Below are positions 8,701 to 17,112 of a stretch of 64,000 bases of DNA, piece after piece. The translations under genes were made by a program, and so were the position numbers. The stretch comes from Sediminicola sp040566555 (GTDB taxonomy: Bacteria > Bacteroidota > Bacteroidia > Flavobacteriales > Flavobacteriaceae). Position 1 is the stretch's first letter. Each line of letters begins with the position of its first letter. Below the pieces are notes generated by a model. It was not told where the DNA came from. It searched no databases and saw only the letters and a list, made by a program, of their open reading frames with translations. The DNA is taken from assembly GCF_040566555.1 (NCBI RefSeq), contig NZ_JBEWYP010000001.1:372001-436000 (forward strand), read 5' to 3'.

Positions 8701-9516
8701 ATGACCGAATTAAGACAAATCATAGAAAAAGCTTGGGATGACCGAGAATTACTGAAAGACGACAAGACTCAAGCAGCCATACGAAAAATCATCGATTTGT
8801 TAGATAACGGACAACTCCGATGTGCCGAACCAACAGCTGATGGCTGGCAGATCAATGAATGGGTAAAAAAGGCCGTAGTTCTATATTTTCCAATCCAAAA
8901 AATGGAAACTTTGGAGGCCGGTATTTTTGAGTACCACGATAAAATGCCGCTAAAAAGAGGATATGCCGAAAAGGGTATCCGTGTGGTGCCAAATGCAGTG
9001 GCCCGCCATGGAGCCTATATATCGGCAGGAACCATTTTAATGCCAAGTTATGTGAATATTGGGGCCTATGTAGATGAAGGCACAATGGTTGATACTTGGG
9101 CCACGGTGGGCAGTTGTGCCCAAATTGGCAAGAATGTCCATTTAAGTGGTGGTGTAGGAATTGGAGGCGTTTTAGAGCCATTACAGGCCGCGCCAGTGAT
9201 CATTGAGGATAACGCCTTTATTGGTTCACGTTGTATTGTAGTGGAAGGAGTACACGTGGGTACGGAAGCCGTACTTGGTGCGAATGTCGTGTTAACGGCC
9301 TCTACGAAGATTATAGATGTTACCGGAGACGCTCCTATAGAGCGCAAGGGGTTTGTTCCTGCCAGGTCTGTTGTCATTCCAGGGAGCTATACCAAAAAAT
9401 TTCCTGCTGGGGAATATCAGGTGCCCTGCGCTTTGATTATCGGCCAAAGAAAAGAGAGCACTAATAAGAAAACTTCTTTGAACGATGCCCTAAGGGAATA
9501 TAACGTAGCGGTGTAG
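8701..9516 (+). CDS. dapD: 2,3,4,5-tetrahydropyridine-2,6-dicarboxylate N-succinyltransferase
   Basis: Transfers succinyl from succinyl-CoA to tetrahydrodipicolinate in the succinylase branch of diaminopimelate and lysine synthesis. The 271-residue length is standard. An N-terminal helical domain (about 1-95) precedes the left-handed beta-helix of hexapeptide repeats (about 100-240) with segments such as GAYISAGTILMPSYVNIGAY, GSCAQIGKNVHLSGG and LEPLQAAPVIIEDNAFIG. Complements lysA at 27981, which completes the same pathway. Own promoter, no obvious terminator. Confidence 0.97.
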   Translation: MTELRQIIEKAWDDRELLKDDKTQAAIRKIIDLLDNGQLRCAEPTADGWQINEWVKKAVVLYFPIQKMETLEAGIFEYHDKMPLKRGYAEKGIRVVPNAVARHGAYISAGTILMPSYVNIGAYVDEGTMVDTWATVGSCAQIGKNVHLSGGVGIGGVLEPLQAAPVIIEDNAFIGSRCIVVEGVHVGTEAVLGANVVLTASTKIIDVTGDAPIERKGFVPARSVVIPGSYTKKFPAGEYQVPCALIIGQRKESTNKKTSLNDALREYNVAV

Positions 9517-9569
9517 AAAATTGTAGGAATTTTATATCTCTATATAATTTTTCCTTCTTTTTTTTGTTA

Positions 9570-9577
9570 TACTTTTG
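9570..9577 (+). promoter_or_regulatory. Candidate -7 element of the first glycosyltransferase gene
   Basis: TACTTTTG matches TAnnTTTG, 37 nt before the ATG at 9615. No clear -33 element. Confidence 0.4.
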
Positions 9578-9614
9578 TCAGCAATATTGAAGTGTTGTTA
9601 CGTTATCAACTTTT

Positions 9615-10409
9615 ATGAGAAGTCCCAAGGAAAAAATCACGGCATTAATTATAACTTACAATGAGATTGGATACATTGAAAAATGTGTCCAATCCATTGA
9701 TTTTGCTGATGAAATTATCGTTGTAGATTCTTTCAGTACGGATGGTACCTACGAATATCTAAATAATCATCCCAAGATAAAGGTGATTCAAAATCCTTTT
9801 GAAAACTTTACCGCTCAAAAAGCATTTACCCTTAAACAGGCAACCAATGACTGGGTGTTGTTTTTAGATGCTGATGAAGTAGTGACCAAAAAGCTGCAAA
9901 AGGAAATAGTAGAGACGATCAATAGCGAGAGTGAGCATGTTGCATATTGGTTTTACAGGAAATTTATGTTTCAAAACAAGCCGTTGCATTTTAGCGGATG
10001 GCAAACAGATAAAAACTACAGGCTGTTCCGGAAAAGTAAAACCCAATTTTCAGACAAGAAAATTGTTCATGAAACTTTGGACGTTGAAGGTTCTTCTGGA
10101 ATTTTGAAAGAACAACTCATCCATTATTGTTATAAAAATTACGAAGATTACAAAAGTAAAATGCTTAACTATGGTAGATTAAAGGCCAAGGAAGCTTTTT
10201 ATAAGGAAAAGAAATTCAATTATTTTCTTCTGTTTCTAAAACCCACATGGAAATTCTTTAATCATTATATTTTACGCTTGGGCATCCTTGACGGTAAAAA
10301 GGGAGTTATCATCTGCTATCTAAATGCACTGGGAGATTATGAGCGCTATAAGGAATTAAAGCAGTTGGAAAAAAAAAATGAGCTAGCTTACTTCTTGATT
10401 ATGCCATAA
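9615..10409 (+). CDS. Family 2 glycosyltransferase, WaaE/KdtX-like
   Basis: A 264-residue cytosolic GT-A enzyme. It begins with KITALIITYNEIGYIEKC, continues with DEIIVVDSFSTDGT and has the metal-binding LFLDADEVV (Asp-Ala-Asp). The downstream YRLFRKS and VHETLDVEG segments are typical of the WaaE/KdtX branch, which adds a sugar (often glucose) to the lipopolysaccharide inner core (family knowledge). Acceptor and donor here are unknown. It overlaps the convergent glycosyltransferase at its 3' end by 22 bp, so the two stop codons lie inside each other's reading frames. Confidence 0.9.
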   Translation: MRSPKEKITALIITYNEIGYIEKCVQSIDFADEIIVVDSFSTDGTYEYLNNHPKIKVIQNPFENFTAQKAFTLKQATNDWVLFLDADEVVTKKLQKEIVETINSESEHVAYWFYRKFMFQNKPLHFSGWQTDKNYRLFRKSKTQFSDKKIVHETLDVEGSSGILKEQLIHYCYKNYEDYKSKMLNYGRLKAKEAFYKEKKFNYFLLFLKPTWKFFNHYILRLGILDGKKGVIICYLNALGDYERYKELKQLEKKNELAYFLIMP

Positions 10410-11209
10410 GAAGTCCAGTGACTTCCCTTCTTTTTAACCTCTTTTCGGATCGCAACATTTTTAGCAATGGACTCAGGTGTTTTATAGCCTCTTTTATGGT
10501 CTAGATGAACACATACTGCACTATATCTCAATTGCTTGGATCTTATACCTAGATTGAACAAACGCTCCCCAAGCTCACGGTCCTGCCCTCCATATTGCAT
10601 TCGCTCATCAAAACCATTGACTTCCAGAATATCATTTTTCCAACCAGATGAATTATGACCGTTCCAACTCGCATTGGTGGGAGTAAGCTTGTTGAACAAT
10701 TTTGAAATGAATCCTTTTGCTGTGAGTTTATTGTTCTTAAAAGTCTTGGCAATACCATTGGATTTCAACCACTGTATATTAAAACAGTTTTGTTTTTCGA
10801 TGTCCTCTTTACTGATTATTTGAGAGATATTCATTGGCAGCATATAATACCCACCCGATATGAAAAAGCCCTTGGCCTTATTGATATAATGTACTTCCAC
10901 AAAATCTTCACGTGGAATACAGTCACCATCGGTCATGATAATATATTCTGAATTGCAGGCTACCACCGCTTTATTCAGGATTCTGGATTTCTGAAATCCC
11001 TCGTCCTCCTGCCAGACATGGACAATGGGGTAAAAAACTTCCTTTCCCATTTGCTCAAGGAGCTCTTTGGTTTTGGGTCCAGACCCGTCATCCGCAATAA
11101 CCACTTCAAAATCCTTAAACGTCTGACAATTAAAGCCCCACAACACTTTCCTGAGCCAATCCTCAGAATTATAGGTGCTAACAATTATAGAAATTTTGGG
11201 ATTTGTCAT
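10388..11209 (-). CDS. Family 2 glycosyltransferase with galactosyltransferase-type C-domain
   Basis: The ATG at 11209 (273 residues) is preferred over an upstream one because it begins at MTNPKISIIVSTYN, the usual GT2 start. The nucleotide-binding FEVVIADDGSGPKT and the DxD region MTDGDCIP (metal/UDP site) are followed by the Glyco_transf_7C-like module NASWNGHNSSGWKNDI...FDERMQYGGQDRE. Such enzymes usually transfer hexoses to surface polysaccharide or lipid-linked glycans. Convergent with the preceding gene, overlapping it by 22 bp. A candidate -7 box lies at 11229-11236. Confidence 0.88.
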   Translation of the reverse strand: MTNPKISIIVSTYNSEDWLRKVLWGFNCQTFKDFEVVIADDGSGPKTKELLEQMGKEVFYPIVHVWQEDEGFQKSRILNKAVVACNSEYIIMTDGDCIPREDFVEVHYINKAKGFFISGGYYMLPMNISQIISKEDIEKQNCFNIQWLKSNGIAKTFKNNKLTAKGFISKLFNKLTPTNASWNGHNSSGWKNDILEVNGFDERMQYGGQDRELGERLFNLGIRSKQLRYSAVCVHLDHKRGYKTPESIAKNVAIRKEVKKKGSHWTSYGIIKK

Positions 11210-11228
11210 GGTTTGTTCAAATATGGGG

Positions 11229-11236
11229 CAAAAATA
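11229..11236 (-). promoter_or_regulatory. Candidate -7 element for the minus-strand glycosyltransferase
   Basis: TATTTTTG on the minus strand, 20 nt upstream of the ATG at 11209, supporting that start. Confidence 0.4.
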
Positions 11237-11326
11237 TAAAACTCTTATTGTATATCTTTGGATTTCTATCAATAATCATGATATCGCTATAACAAACCTA
11301 TAGGATCAATCATATAAATAGGACGT

Positions 11327-12178
11327 ATGAAGGTTAAAGAAATACCGGTTTCCATTTTCCACACCCTAAGGCTTTTATCCAAAAAAGTTGAAGATTTTGA
11401 ATTATCGGATAGAAAAGAAATCCCAGTAATCGTTTCATTAACTTCCATACCTTCTCGGTTGCACACATTGCATATCGTTATAAGAAGCCTTTTAGATCAA
11501 GACGTGTTGCCAAAAAAAATACTGTTATGGCTGAATGATTCCCTAAAAAATGAAATTCCCCCACAACTATCCAAACTGTTGTCCGATCGATTTGAAATAA
11601 AATATTCTAGCCTCACTTGTTCCCATCGAAAACTGATTCATAGCATGGATCTTTTTGGTGATGAAATTATTGTGACCTGTGACGACGACCTTATTTATCG
11701 CAAAAATTGGCTCAAACTGTTGTATGAAGAGCATTTGAAATATCCAGACGATGTAATTGCCAATCAAACCAGATATATACGAGTAGATTCCGAAGGCGGG
11801 GCCCTTCCCTACAAACAATGGACCTACCCTGAAAAAGGAATCCTAAACCCAAAGGCCATCATTCCCATTGGGGCAGGTGGCGTATTGTACCCTCCAAAAT
11901 CCTTGGCCAAGGAAACCACCAATAAACATTTATTTTTAAAATTAACCCCTAAGGCAGATGACCTATGGTTCAAGGCTATGTCTACAAAACATGGCACTAC
12001 TTCAAGAGAGGCCAGCATAAAAGCTGACTACCCAATACCCATCATCGGCTCCCAAAAGGAATCTCTCAAAAAAACGAATATCGATAAGGATAAAAATAGA
12101 ATCCAATGGATAGCCGTTTCAGAATATTTCAACATTACTTTAGATGATGACGTTGTGATCACAAATAGTAAAACATAG
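11327..12178 (+). CDS. Glycosyltransferase, GT-A type
   Basis: A 283-residue protein that looks like a GT-A glycosyltransferase. It has IPVIVSLTSIPSRLHTLHIVIRSLL (about 29-53), KKILLWLND and an acidic metal site VTCDDDLIY (Asp-Asp-Asp), then a GAGGVLYPP motif and a DDLWFKAM segment, both common in enzymes with a C-terminal catalytic Asp. No membrane helix. It belongs with the two preceding glycosyltransferases to a small surface-glycan group placed between dapD and tsaC. Specific sugar and family number are not known. Confidence 0.8.
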   Translation: MKVKEIPVSIFHTLRLLSKKVEDFELSDRKEIPVIVSLTSIPSRLHTLHIVIRSLLDQDVLPKKILLWLNDSLKNEIPPQLSKLLSDRFEIKYSSLTCSHRKLIHSMDLFGDEIIVTCDDDLIYRKNWLKLLYEEHLKYPDDVIANQTRYIRVDSEGGALPYKQWTYPEKGILNPKAIIPIGAGGVLYPPKSLAKETTNKHLFLKLTPKADDLWFKAMSTKHGTTSREASIKADYPIPIIGSQKESLKKTNIDKDKNRIQWIAVSEYFNITLDDDVVITNSKT

Positions 12179-12186
12179 TATCTTTG
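12153..12186 (+). promoter_or_regulatory. tsaC-cca promoter
   Basis: TTG at 12153-12155 and TATCTTTG at 12179-12186 with 23-nt spacing. It overlaps the end of the upstream glycosyltransferase and lies 17 nt before the tsaC ATG. Confidence 0.55.
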
Positions 12187-12203
12187 GATTTTTAATTAGT
12201 ACA

Positions 12204-12764
12204 ATGACTGAAGAAATTAAAACCTGCCTAGATGTTCTCCAAAATGGAGGAATCATACTTTACCCTACTGATACCGTTTGGGGGATTGGTTGCGATGCCA
12301 CCAATGCTGAAGCGGTCTCAAAAATATATGCCTTAAAAAAAAGAGCCAATACCAAAACGATGATATGCTTGGTAGCCAATGACTTTATGTTAGAACAGCA
12401 CATCCAAAAAGTACCTGATGTTGCTTTTGACATTATAGATATGGCCACCAAACCCACCACCATTGTGTATGACCACCCCAAGGGAGTGGCAAAAAACTTA
12501 ATAGCGGAAGATGACACCTTGGCGATACGTGTAGCATCTGACAAGTTTTGCCAATATCTTATCCAAAGGTTGAAAAAGCCGTTGGTCTCGACTTCTGCAA
12601 ACATTGCAGGCGAACCTACCCCAACTAGTTTCAAAGAAATAAGCCCTGAGATTTTAAAAGGTGTTGACTATGTAGTAAATTTGGACCGCGATAAAGAGAA
12701 AAGCACTCCCTCATCCATAATAAAACTCGGTAATGATGGAACTGTTAAAGTGATCCGAGAATAA
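12204..12764 (+). CDS. tsaC: L-threonylcarbamoyladenylate synthase (Sua5/YciO/YrdC family)
   Basis: Makes threonylcarbamoyl-AMP from threonine, bicarbonate and ATP, the first step of the t6A37 tRNA modification. The 186-residue length corresponds to the YrdC/TsaC form without the Sua5 C-domain. Signature segments are GGIILYPTDTVWGIGCDATN (about 15-34), KIYALKKR, and the KPLVSTSANIAGEPTPTSF nucleotide pocket. It is followed one base later by cca, so two tRNA-maturation genes appear co-transcribed from the promoter at 12153. Confidence 0.93.
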   Translation: MTEEIKTCLDVLQNGGIILYPTDTVWGIGCDATNAEAVSKIYALKKRANTKTMICLVANDFMLEQHIQKVPDVAFDIIDMATKPTTIVYDHPKGVAKNLIAEDDTLAIRVASDKFCQYLIQRLKKPLVSTSANIAGEPTPTSFKEISPEILKGVDYVVNLDRDKEKSTPSSIIKLGNDGTVKVIRE

Positions 12765-12765
12765 A

Positions 12766-14190
12766 ATGACGCATCAGAACCACAATAAAGCATTACAAGA
12801 CCCCATATTTAAAGTTATAGCCGAAGCCGCCAAAGAAATGGACATCAAATGTTATGTCATTGGTGGATATGTAAGGGACTACCTGCTTCAAAGGGGAATC
12901 CCCAAGGATATAGATATTGTTGCTGTAGGCAGCGGCATTGAGCTGGCAAAAAAAGTAGCCAGCAAATTATCCGGCAAACCTGAAATTTCCGTTTTCAAAA
13001 ACTTTGGAACGGCAATGTTAAAAAACAAAGGGGTTGAACTGGAATTTGTGGGCGCCAGAAAGGAAAGCTACCATTTTGACAGCAGAAAACCTGTTGTAGA
13101 GGATGGAACCCTGGAAGACGATCAAAAAAGACGCGATTTTACTATCAATGCCCTGGCAATTTCCCTAAACAAGGATGATTATGGCACTTTATTGGATCCC
13201 TTTGATGGGATTTCGGATTTGGATAACAAACTGATCCGTACTCCCCTCGATCCCGATATCACCTATTCTGATGATCCTCTTCGGATGATGCGTGCCATAC
13301 GATTTGCCTCACAGCTCAATTTTACCATCTTTCCCCAATCACTAGATGCGATAACAGAGAATAAGGATCGTATACAGATTATTTCAAAAGAACGTATTGT
13401 TGACGAACTCAACAAAATTCTATCAAGTCCCACCCCCTCTTTGGGTCTTGGCCTATTGCACAAAACAGGGCTGTTGGAATATATTTTGCCAGAGCTTACC
13501 GCACTACAGGGTATTGAAGAAATTGAGGGCCAGCGCCATAAGGATAACTTTTGGCATACCTTGGAAGTAGTGGACAATATCTCCAAACATACAGATAATG
13601 TTTGGTTGCGATGGGCAGCATTATTGCATGATATAGGCAAGGCTCCCACCAAGAAATTTGACAAAAAAATAGGGTGGACATTCCACGGCCATGAGTTTGT
13701 AGGGTCTAAAATGACCTACAAATTATTCAAAAGGTTGCGATTGCCTTTGAACGATAAAATGAAATACGTTCAAAAAATGGTCCTTATGAGTTCTAGGCCC
13801 ATTGTACTGGCAGAAGACTTTGTGACCGATTCGGCTGTGCGTAGACTAATTTTTGATGCCGGTGATCATGTAGAGGATCTTATGACCCTCTGCGAGGCCG
13901 ATATCACTACCAAAAATCCAAAAAAACAAAAGCAGTACAAGAACAACTTTAAAATTGTACGGCAAAAAATAGTGGAAGTAGAAGAACGGGACCACGTACG
14001 TAATTTTCAACCTCCGGTAAGTGGAGAGGAAATAATGGCAACTTTTGGCCTTAAACCCTCCAAGGAAATTGGCATCATTAAAGACGCTATCAAGGAAGCC
14101 ATTTTAGAAGGAGAAATACCAAATGAATACGAGGCTGCGAAACAATACATGTTTCAAAAGGGCAAGAGCATGGGACTAACAAAAAGTTAG
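12766..14190 (+). CDS. cca: CCA tRNA nucleotidyltransferase with HD domain
   Basis: Adds or repairs the 3' CCA of tRNAs, or acts as a related poly(A)-polymerase-family enzyme. The 474-residue class II enzyme has CYVIGGYVRDYLL followed by the catalytic carboxylates KDIDIVAV, the RRDFTINALAI motif, the DPLRMMRAIRFASQL template-like segment and a C-terminal HD phosphohydrolase domain (WAALLHDIGKA, HGHEFVG). The HD domain argues for the gamma-proteobacteria/Bacteroidota multi-activity type. It follows tsaC with a 1-nt gap. Confidence 0.93.
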   Translation: MTHQNHNKALQDPIFKVIAEAAKEMDIKCYVIGGYVRDYLLQRGIPKDIDIVAVGSGIELAKKVASKLSGKPEISVFKNFGTAMLKNKGVELEFVGARKESYHFDSRKPVVEDGTLEDDQKRRDFTINALAISLNKDDYGTLLDPFDGISDLDNKLIRTPLDPDITYSDDPLRMMRAIRFASQLNFTIFPQSLDAITENKDRIQIISKERIVDELNKILSSPTPSLGLGLLHKTGLLEYILPELTALQGIEEIEGQRHKDNFWHTLEVVDNISKHTDNVWLRWAALLHDIGKAPTKKFDKKIGWTFHGHEFVGSKMTYKLFKRLRLPLNDKMKYVQKMVLMSSRPIVLAEDFVTDSAVRRLIFDAGDHVEDLMTLCEADITTKNPKKQKQYKNNFKIVRQKIVEVEERDHVRNFQPPVSGEEIMATFGLKPSKEIGIIKDAIKEAILEGEIPNEYEAAKQYMFQKGKSMGLTKS

Positions 14191-14235
14191 TTTGCCAACC
14201 CTGTTGTAATTTATTACAGGCTTCGTAAATAAAAA

Positions 14236-14273
14236 TTATTGTTTAATTATAATAGATAAATATTAAACAATAA
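14236..14273. promoter_or_regulatory. 12-bp inverted repeat upstream of ctaA (candidate operator)
   Basis: Perfect arms TTATTGTTTAAT (14236-14247) and ATTAAACAATAA (14262-14273) separated by 14 bp. It ends 12 bp before the ctaA -7 box. The arms are AT-rich with no GC stem or T-tract, so a protein-binding operator is more likely than a terminator of cca. Confidence 0.45.
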
Positions 14274-14285
14274 GAAAAACTATAG

Positions 14286-14293
14286 TAATTTTG
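14286..14293 (+). promoter_or_regulatory. ctaA promoter, -7 element
   Basis: TAATTTTG, 19 nt before the ctaA ATG. The -33 region is occupied by the right arm of the inverted repeat at 14236-14273. Confidence 0.5.
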
Positions 14294-14312
14294 TATATCC
14301 GTAATCGTTACT

Positions 14313-15347
14313 ATGCATCAATCTTTTAGAAAAATAGCAATAACTTCACTGGTTTTGGTTTATTTGGTGATTATAGCCGGCACGGTTGTACGCATGACCG
14401 GTAGCGGCATGGGCTGCCCAGATTGGCCAAAGTGCTTTGGATATTATATCCCCCCGACAGATAGTATAGATCTACAATGGCAACCCAATAAAGTTTTCAA
14501 AAAAGGGCAGGTCATTATAGTGGATGAGACCTTAAAGGTGGCCAAGGAAGATTTTGAAACTTCCAATAGCTATTCCGAAAATAAATGGGAGACCTACACC
14601 AAACACGATTATGCCATTTTTAATCCTTTACATACTTGGATAGAATTTATAAATAGACTTTTTGGTGCCTTGGCCGGATTGGCCACCTTGGTATTGGCAG
14701 TAGTGTCCTTCACTTTCTGGAAAAAAAACAAATGGATTCCTATTTTATCATGGCTGGTGGTATTTGGGATGGGTTTTCAGGCATGGCTTGGCGCAACAGT
14801 CGTCTATTCCGTATTGTTGCCTGCTAAAATTACCGTACACATGGTAATGGCCTTGGTCATAGTGGCCTTCCTACTATATATCATTCATATTTCAGGAACA
14901 AAGATCAAGAACAATAAGGCCGATAGGTCACTGACCCTGCTATTGGCCCTGGCCTTGGGGGTTACCTTGATACAGATCATCATGGGCACCCAGGTAAGAC
15001 AATTTGTGGACGAGCAAATAGATGCTTATGGGGAATCTGCTAAGGATTTATGGCTTCAGGACCCAACCCTCATATTTTATATCCACCGATCGTTTTCCAT
15101 CCTCGTTGTCCTTCTCAATGCATTCATCTTTTATCGCATATTTAAGTTCAACCTCGGATATCCAAAAATGATTTGGGCCATGGCTCTTATCCTATTGGAA
15201 ATTATTTCGGGCATTCTTATGGTGTACATCGATTTTCCTTTTGGAAGTCAGCCAATTCACCTCATGTTGGCTGCCCTTTTGTTCGGGGTACAATTCTATT
15301 TAGTTTTGGAAGCTACAAAAGCGGGCAAAACGTTCAAAACTTTGTAA
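14313..15347 (+). CDS. ctaA: Heme A synthase, COX15/CtaA family
   Basis: Oxidises the C8 methyl of heme O to give heme A for the aa3-type terminal oxidase. The 344-residue protein has about eight membrane helices. The first loop contains a conserved cysteine pair in MGCPDWPKC, and heme-ligand histidines lie in LHTWIEFINRL, KITVHMVMA, FYIHRSFSIL and QPIHLMLAALL. The long extracellular loop between helices 1 and 2 is usual for Bacteroidota. The cox operon itself is not in the window. An inverted repeat overlapping the promoter region suggests regulation, perhaps by respiratory or heme status (inference). Confidence 0.94.
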   Translation: MHQSFRKIAITSLVLVYLVIIAGTVVRMTGSGMGCPDWPKCFGYYIPPTDSIDLQWQPNKVFKKGQVIIVDETLKVAKEDFETSNSYSENKWETYTKHDYAIFNPLHTWIEFINRLFGALAGLATLVLAVVSFTFWKKNKWIPILSWLVVFGMGFQAWLGATVVYSVLLPAKITVHMVMALVIVAFLLYIIHISGTKIKNNKADRSLTLLLALALGVTLIQIIMGTQVRQFVDEQIDAYGESAKDLWLQDPTLIFYIHRSFSILVVLLNAFIFYRIFKFNLGYPKMIWAMALILLEIISGILMVYIDFPFGSQPIHLMLAALLFGVQFYLVLEATKAGKTFKTL

Positions 15348-15352
15348 CTTTG
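15345..15352 (+). promoter_or_regulatory. Candidate -7 element overlapping the ctaA stop codon
   Basis: TAACTTTG, 22 nt before the ATG at 15375. It begins at the ctaA TAA. Confidence 0.35.
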
Positions 15353-15374
15353 CACCCTCTTAAAAACTTTTATA

Positions 15375-15869
15375 ATGATTTATAAGATACGAGTAATTCT
15401 AGATGCGGAAGATGATGTCTTTAGGGATATTGAAATAGAAGGGAATAGAACACTTGAAGAATTTCACAATACGATTACCCAATCCTTTGGGTTTTTGGGC
15501 AATGAAATGGCCTCCTTTTACACCTGCGATGATGAGTGGAACCAAGAAGAAGAAATTGCGCTCTCAGACATGGGTGAGGGTGGAGCTGATTTGCGTTCCA
15601 TGCAGGAAACACATATAGAAGACCTACTTACAAAAAACACTCCCAAACTTATTTATGTCTATGACTTTTTGAGCATGTGGACCTTTTTTGTGGAACTGGC
15701 CGATATTGTAGAAAAAGAAGACGGCAGGGCATATCCTAATATTTTGTTCAGTTTTGGCGAATTACCTGATTCGCCACCAGAAAAGAACTTTGAATCTGAT
15801 CCGATGTTCGATTTTGATGACACCCTGGACAACTATGAAGATTTGGATTTTGATGAAAACTGGAACTAA
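15375..15869 (+). CDS. pRiA4b ORF-3-like (IS1096 TnpR-like) domain protein
   Basis: A 164-residue acidic cytosolic protein with the plasmid pRiA4b ORF-3 fold: YKIRVILDAEDDVFRDIEIEGNRTL, an FGFLGNEMASFYTCDDEW segment, and the conserved FLSMWTFFVEL in place of the usual YDFGDxW. The C-terminal 40 residues are strongly acidic. Databases often name such proteins IS1096 element passenger TnpR, but nothing here suggests a transposon (no terminal repeats or transposase). Function unknown. Confidence 0.8.
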   Translation: MIYKIRVILDAEDDVFRDIEIEGNRTLEEFHNTITQSFGFLGNEMASFYTCDDEWNQEEEIALSDMGEGGADLRSMQETHIEDLLTKNTPKLIYVYDFLSMWTFFVELADIVEKEDGRAYPNILFSFGELPDSPPEKNFESDPMFDFDDTLDNYEDLDFDENWN

Positions 15870-15961
15870 GTTTCTGTCCTGTTCCTCAACATTTAATATA
15901 TTCACTGAGTTAATCCAGACCTTTCCTTGACCAAAGGAATAAACTTCTATATAGACAACAT

Positions 15962-17020
15962 ATGATCAATCTATACGCTACCCAAATTGAAAGCATCTCC
16001 CTGCACCGTGTTGGAAATAAGAACAAGGGTGAGGGTGTTTTTCTATCCTCAGAACCTTTCGCCTTAAATGATGAAACTACAGGACTTTTAAAGGAATATT
16101 TCTTTAAACCTTTTAGGGAAAAAGAAGAAAACTATTTCAAGTTCAGTGATGAAGTTGACTTGGAATTCAATGAGATTTACAACATAGTATCTGAAGTCTT
16201 CAATGAACCAGGCAGTGCTCATGCAAATTCCAAAAAGATTGCAAATTATTTGTTCGAACAATCGAACCACCCGCATATAAAGAGCGGAGAAGTTTATATT
16301 GCCTACCTCACCGACCTTCTATTGGACAATAAAAAAGTCAATGCCATTGGTGTTTTCAAAAGTGAGCTAAAACACGATTTTCTTCAATTTCAAGAAAACG
16401 AGAACAATTTGGATATCTTGGTGCAACAAGGGATCAATATCAACAAGCTGGACAAAGGATGTCTTATTTTCAATACAGAAAAGGAAGACGGCTTTAAAAT
16501 TCTTTCGGTGGATAGCAATAGGTATGATACCAAATATTGGCTTGAGAACTTTTTGGGGGTAGAGCCCTTGTCCGATGATAACTTTAAGACCAAGAACTAT
16601 TTGAAGTTCTGTCAGAATTTTGCCAAGGATGTTGTATTACCTGCCGAGGACAAACAACAAGAAGTGCTCTTTATGAACAGGGCAGTGAACCATTTTGCAA
16701 AAAACGACGCTTTTGAGGAAACCAACTTTTTGAACGAAGTAATGGGCAATCCTGAACTTATTCCTGAGTTCAAGAACTACAAAGTGGAAAAGGGACCCAA
16801 ATACAGCATAGAGGATGTTTCAAATTTTGATATTGCCAACAAGGCTGTTTCAGATGCCAGAAAGAAAATAAAGAACGTAATCAATCTAGATACCAACATC
16901 CAGATTAAATTGGATTTCATCAATCCGGAGTCGGCCGAAAAATTTGTTGAAAAAGGATGGGATGAGGAACGCCAGATGTATTACTATTTGGTCTATTTCA
17001 ACAAAGAACAAAAAAGTTAG
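15962..17020 (+). CDS. Nucleoid-associated protein (NdpA/YejK-like)
   Basis: A 352-residue soluble protein that resembles the 37-kDa nucleoid-associated family found in many bacteria and thought to associate with DNA. It starts INLYATQIESISLHRVGNKNKGEG, has GEVYIAYLTDLLLDNKKVNAIGVFKSE in the middle and ends with a domain including NIQIKLDFINPESAEKFVEKG. No signal peptide. Monocistronic, ending at a very strong terminator shared with the opposite gene. Confidence 0.8.
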   Translation: MINLYATQIESISLHRVGNKNKGEGVFLSSEPFALNDETTGLLKEYFFKPFREKEENYFKFSDEVDLEFNEIYNIVSEVFNEPGSAHANSKKIANYLFEQSNHPHIKSGEVYIAYLTDLLLDNKKVNAIGVFKSELKHDFLQFQENENNLDILVQQGININKLDKGCLIFNTEKEDGFKILSVDSNRYDTKYWLENFLGVEPLSDDNFKTKNYLKFCQNFAKDVVLPAEDKQQEVLFMNRAVNHFAKNDAFEETNFLNEVMGNPELIPEFKNYKVEKGPKYSIEDVSNFDIANKAVSDARKKIKNVINLDTNIQIKLDFINPESAEKFVEKGWDEERQMYYYLVYFNKEQKS

Positions 17021-17045
17021 GAATTTGACCTAAACATATATTAGT

Positions 17046-17081
17046 AAAAAAGGGTGCATACATAGTATGCACCCTTTTTTT
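17046..17081. terminator. Strong bidirectional terminator
   Basis: Perfect stem GGGTGCATAC / GTATGCACCC with a 3-nt loop, flanked by six A and seven T, between convergent genes. Confidence 0.95.
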
Positions 17082-17112
17082 ATGGAGTCGAACTCCATGT
17101 GATGTAAAATTA

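Noticed and set aside
14190..14235. CCTGT...ACAGG repeat after cca as terminator
   Set aside because: Imperfect stem and no T-tract, so not called.
15375..15869. Name suggesting an IS1096/TnpR transposon gene
   Set aside because: The protein is a pRiA4b ORF-3-like domain protein; no terminal repeats, transposase or target duplication are present.
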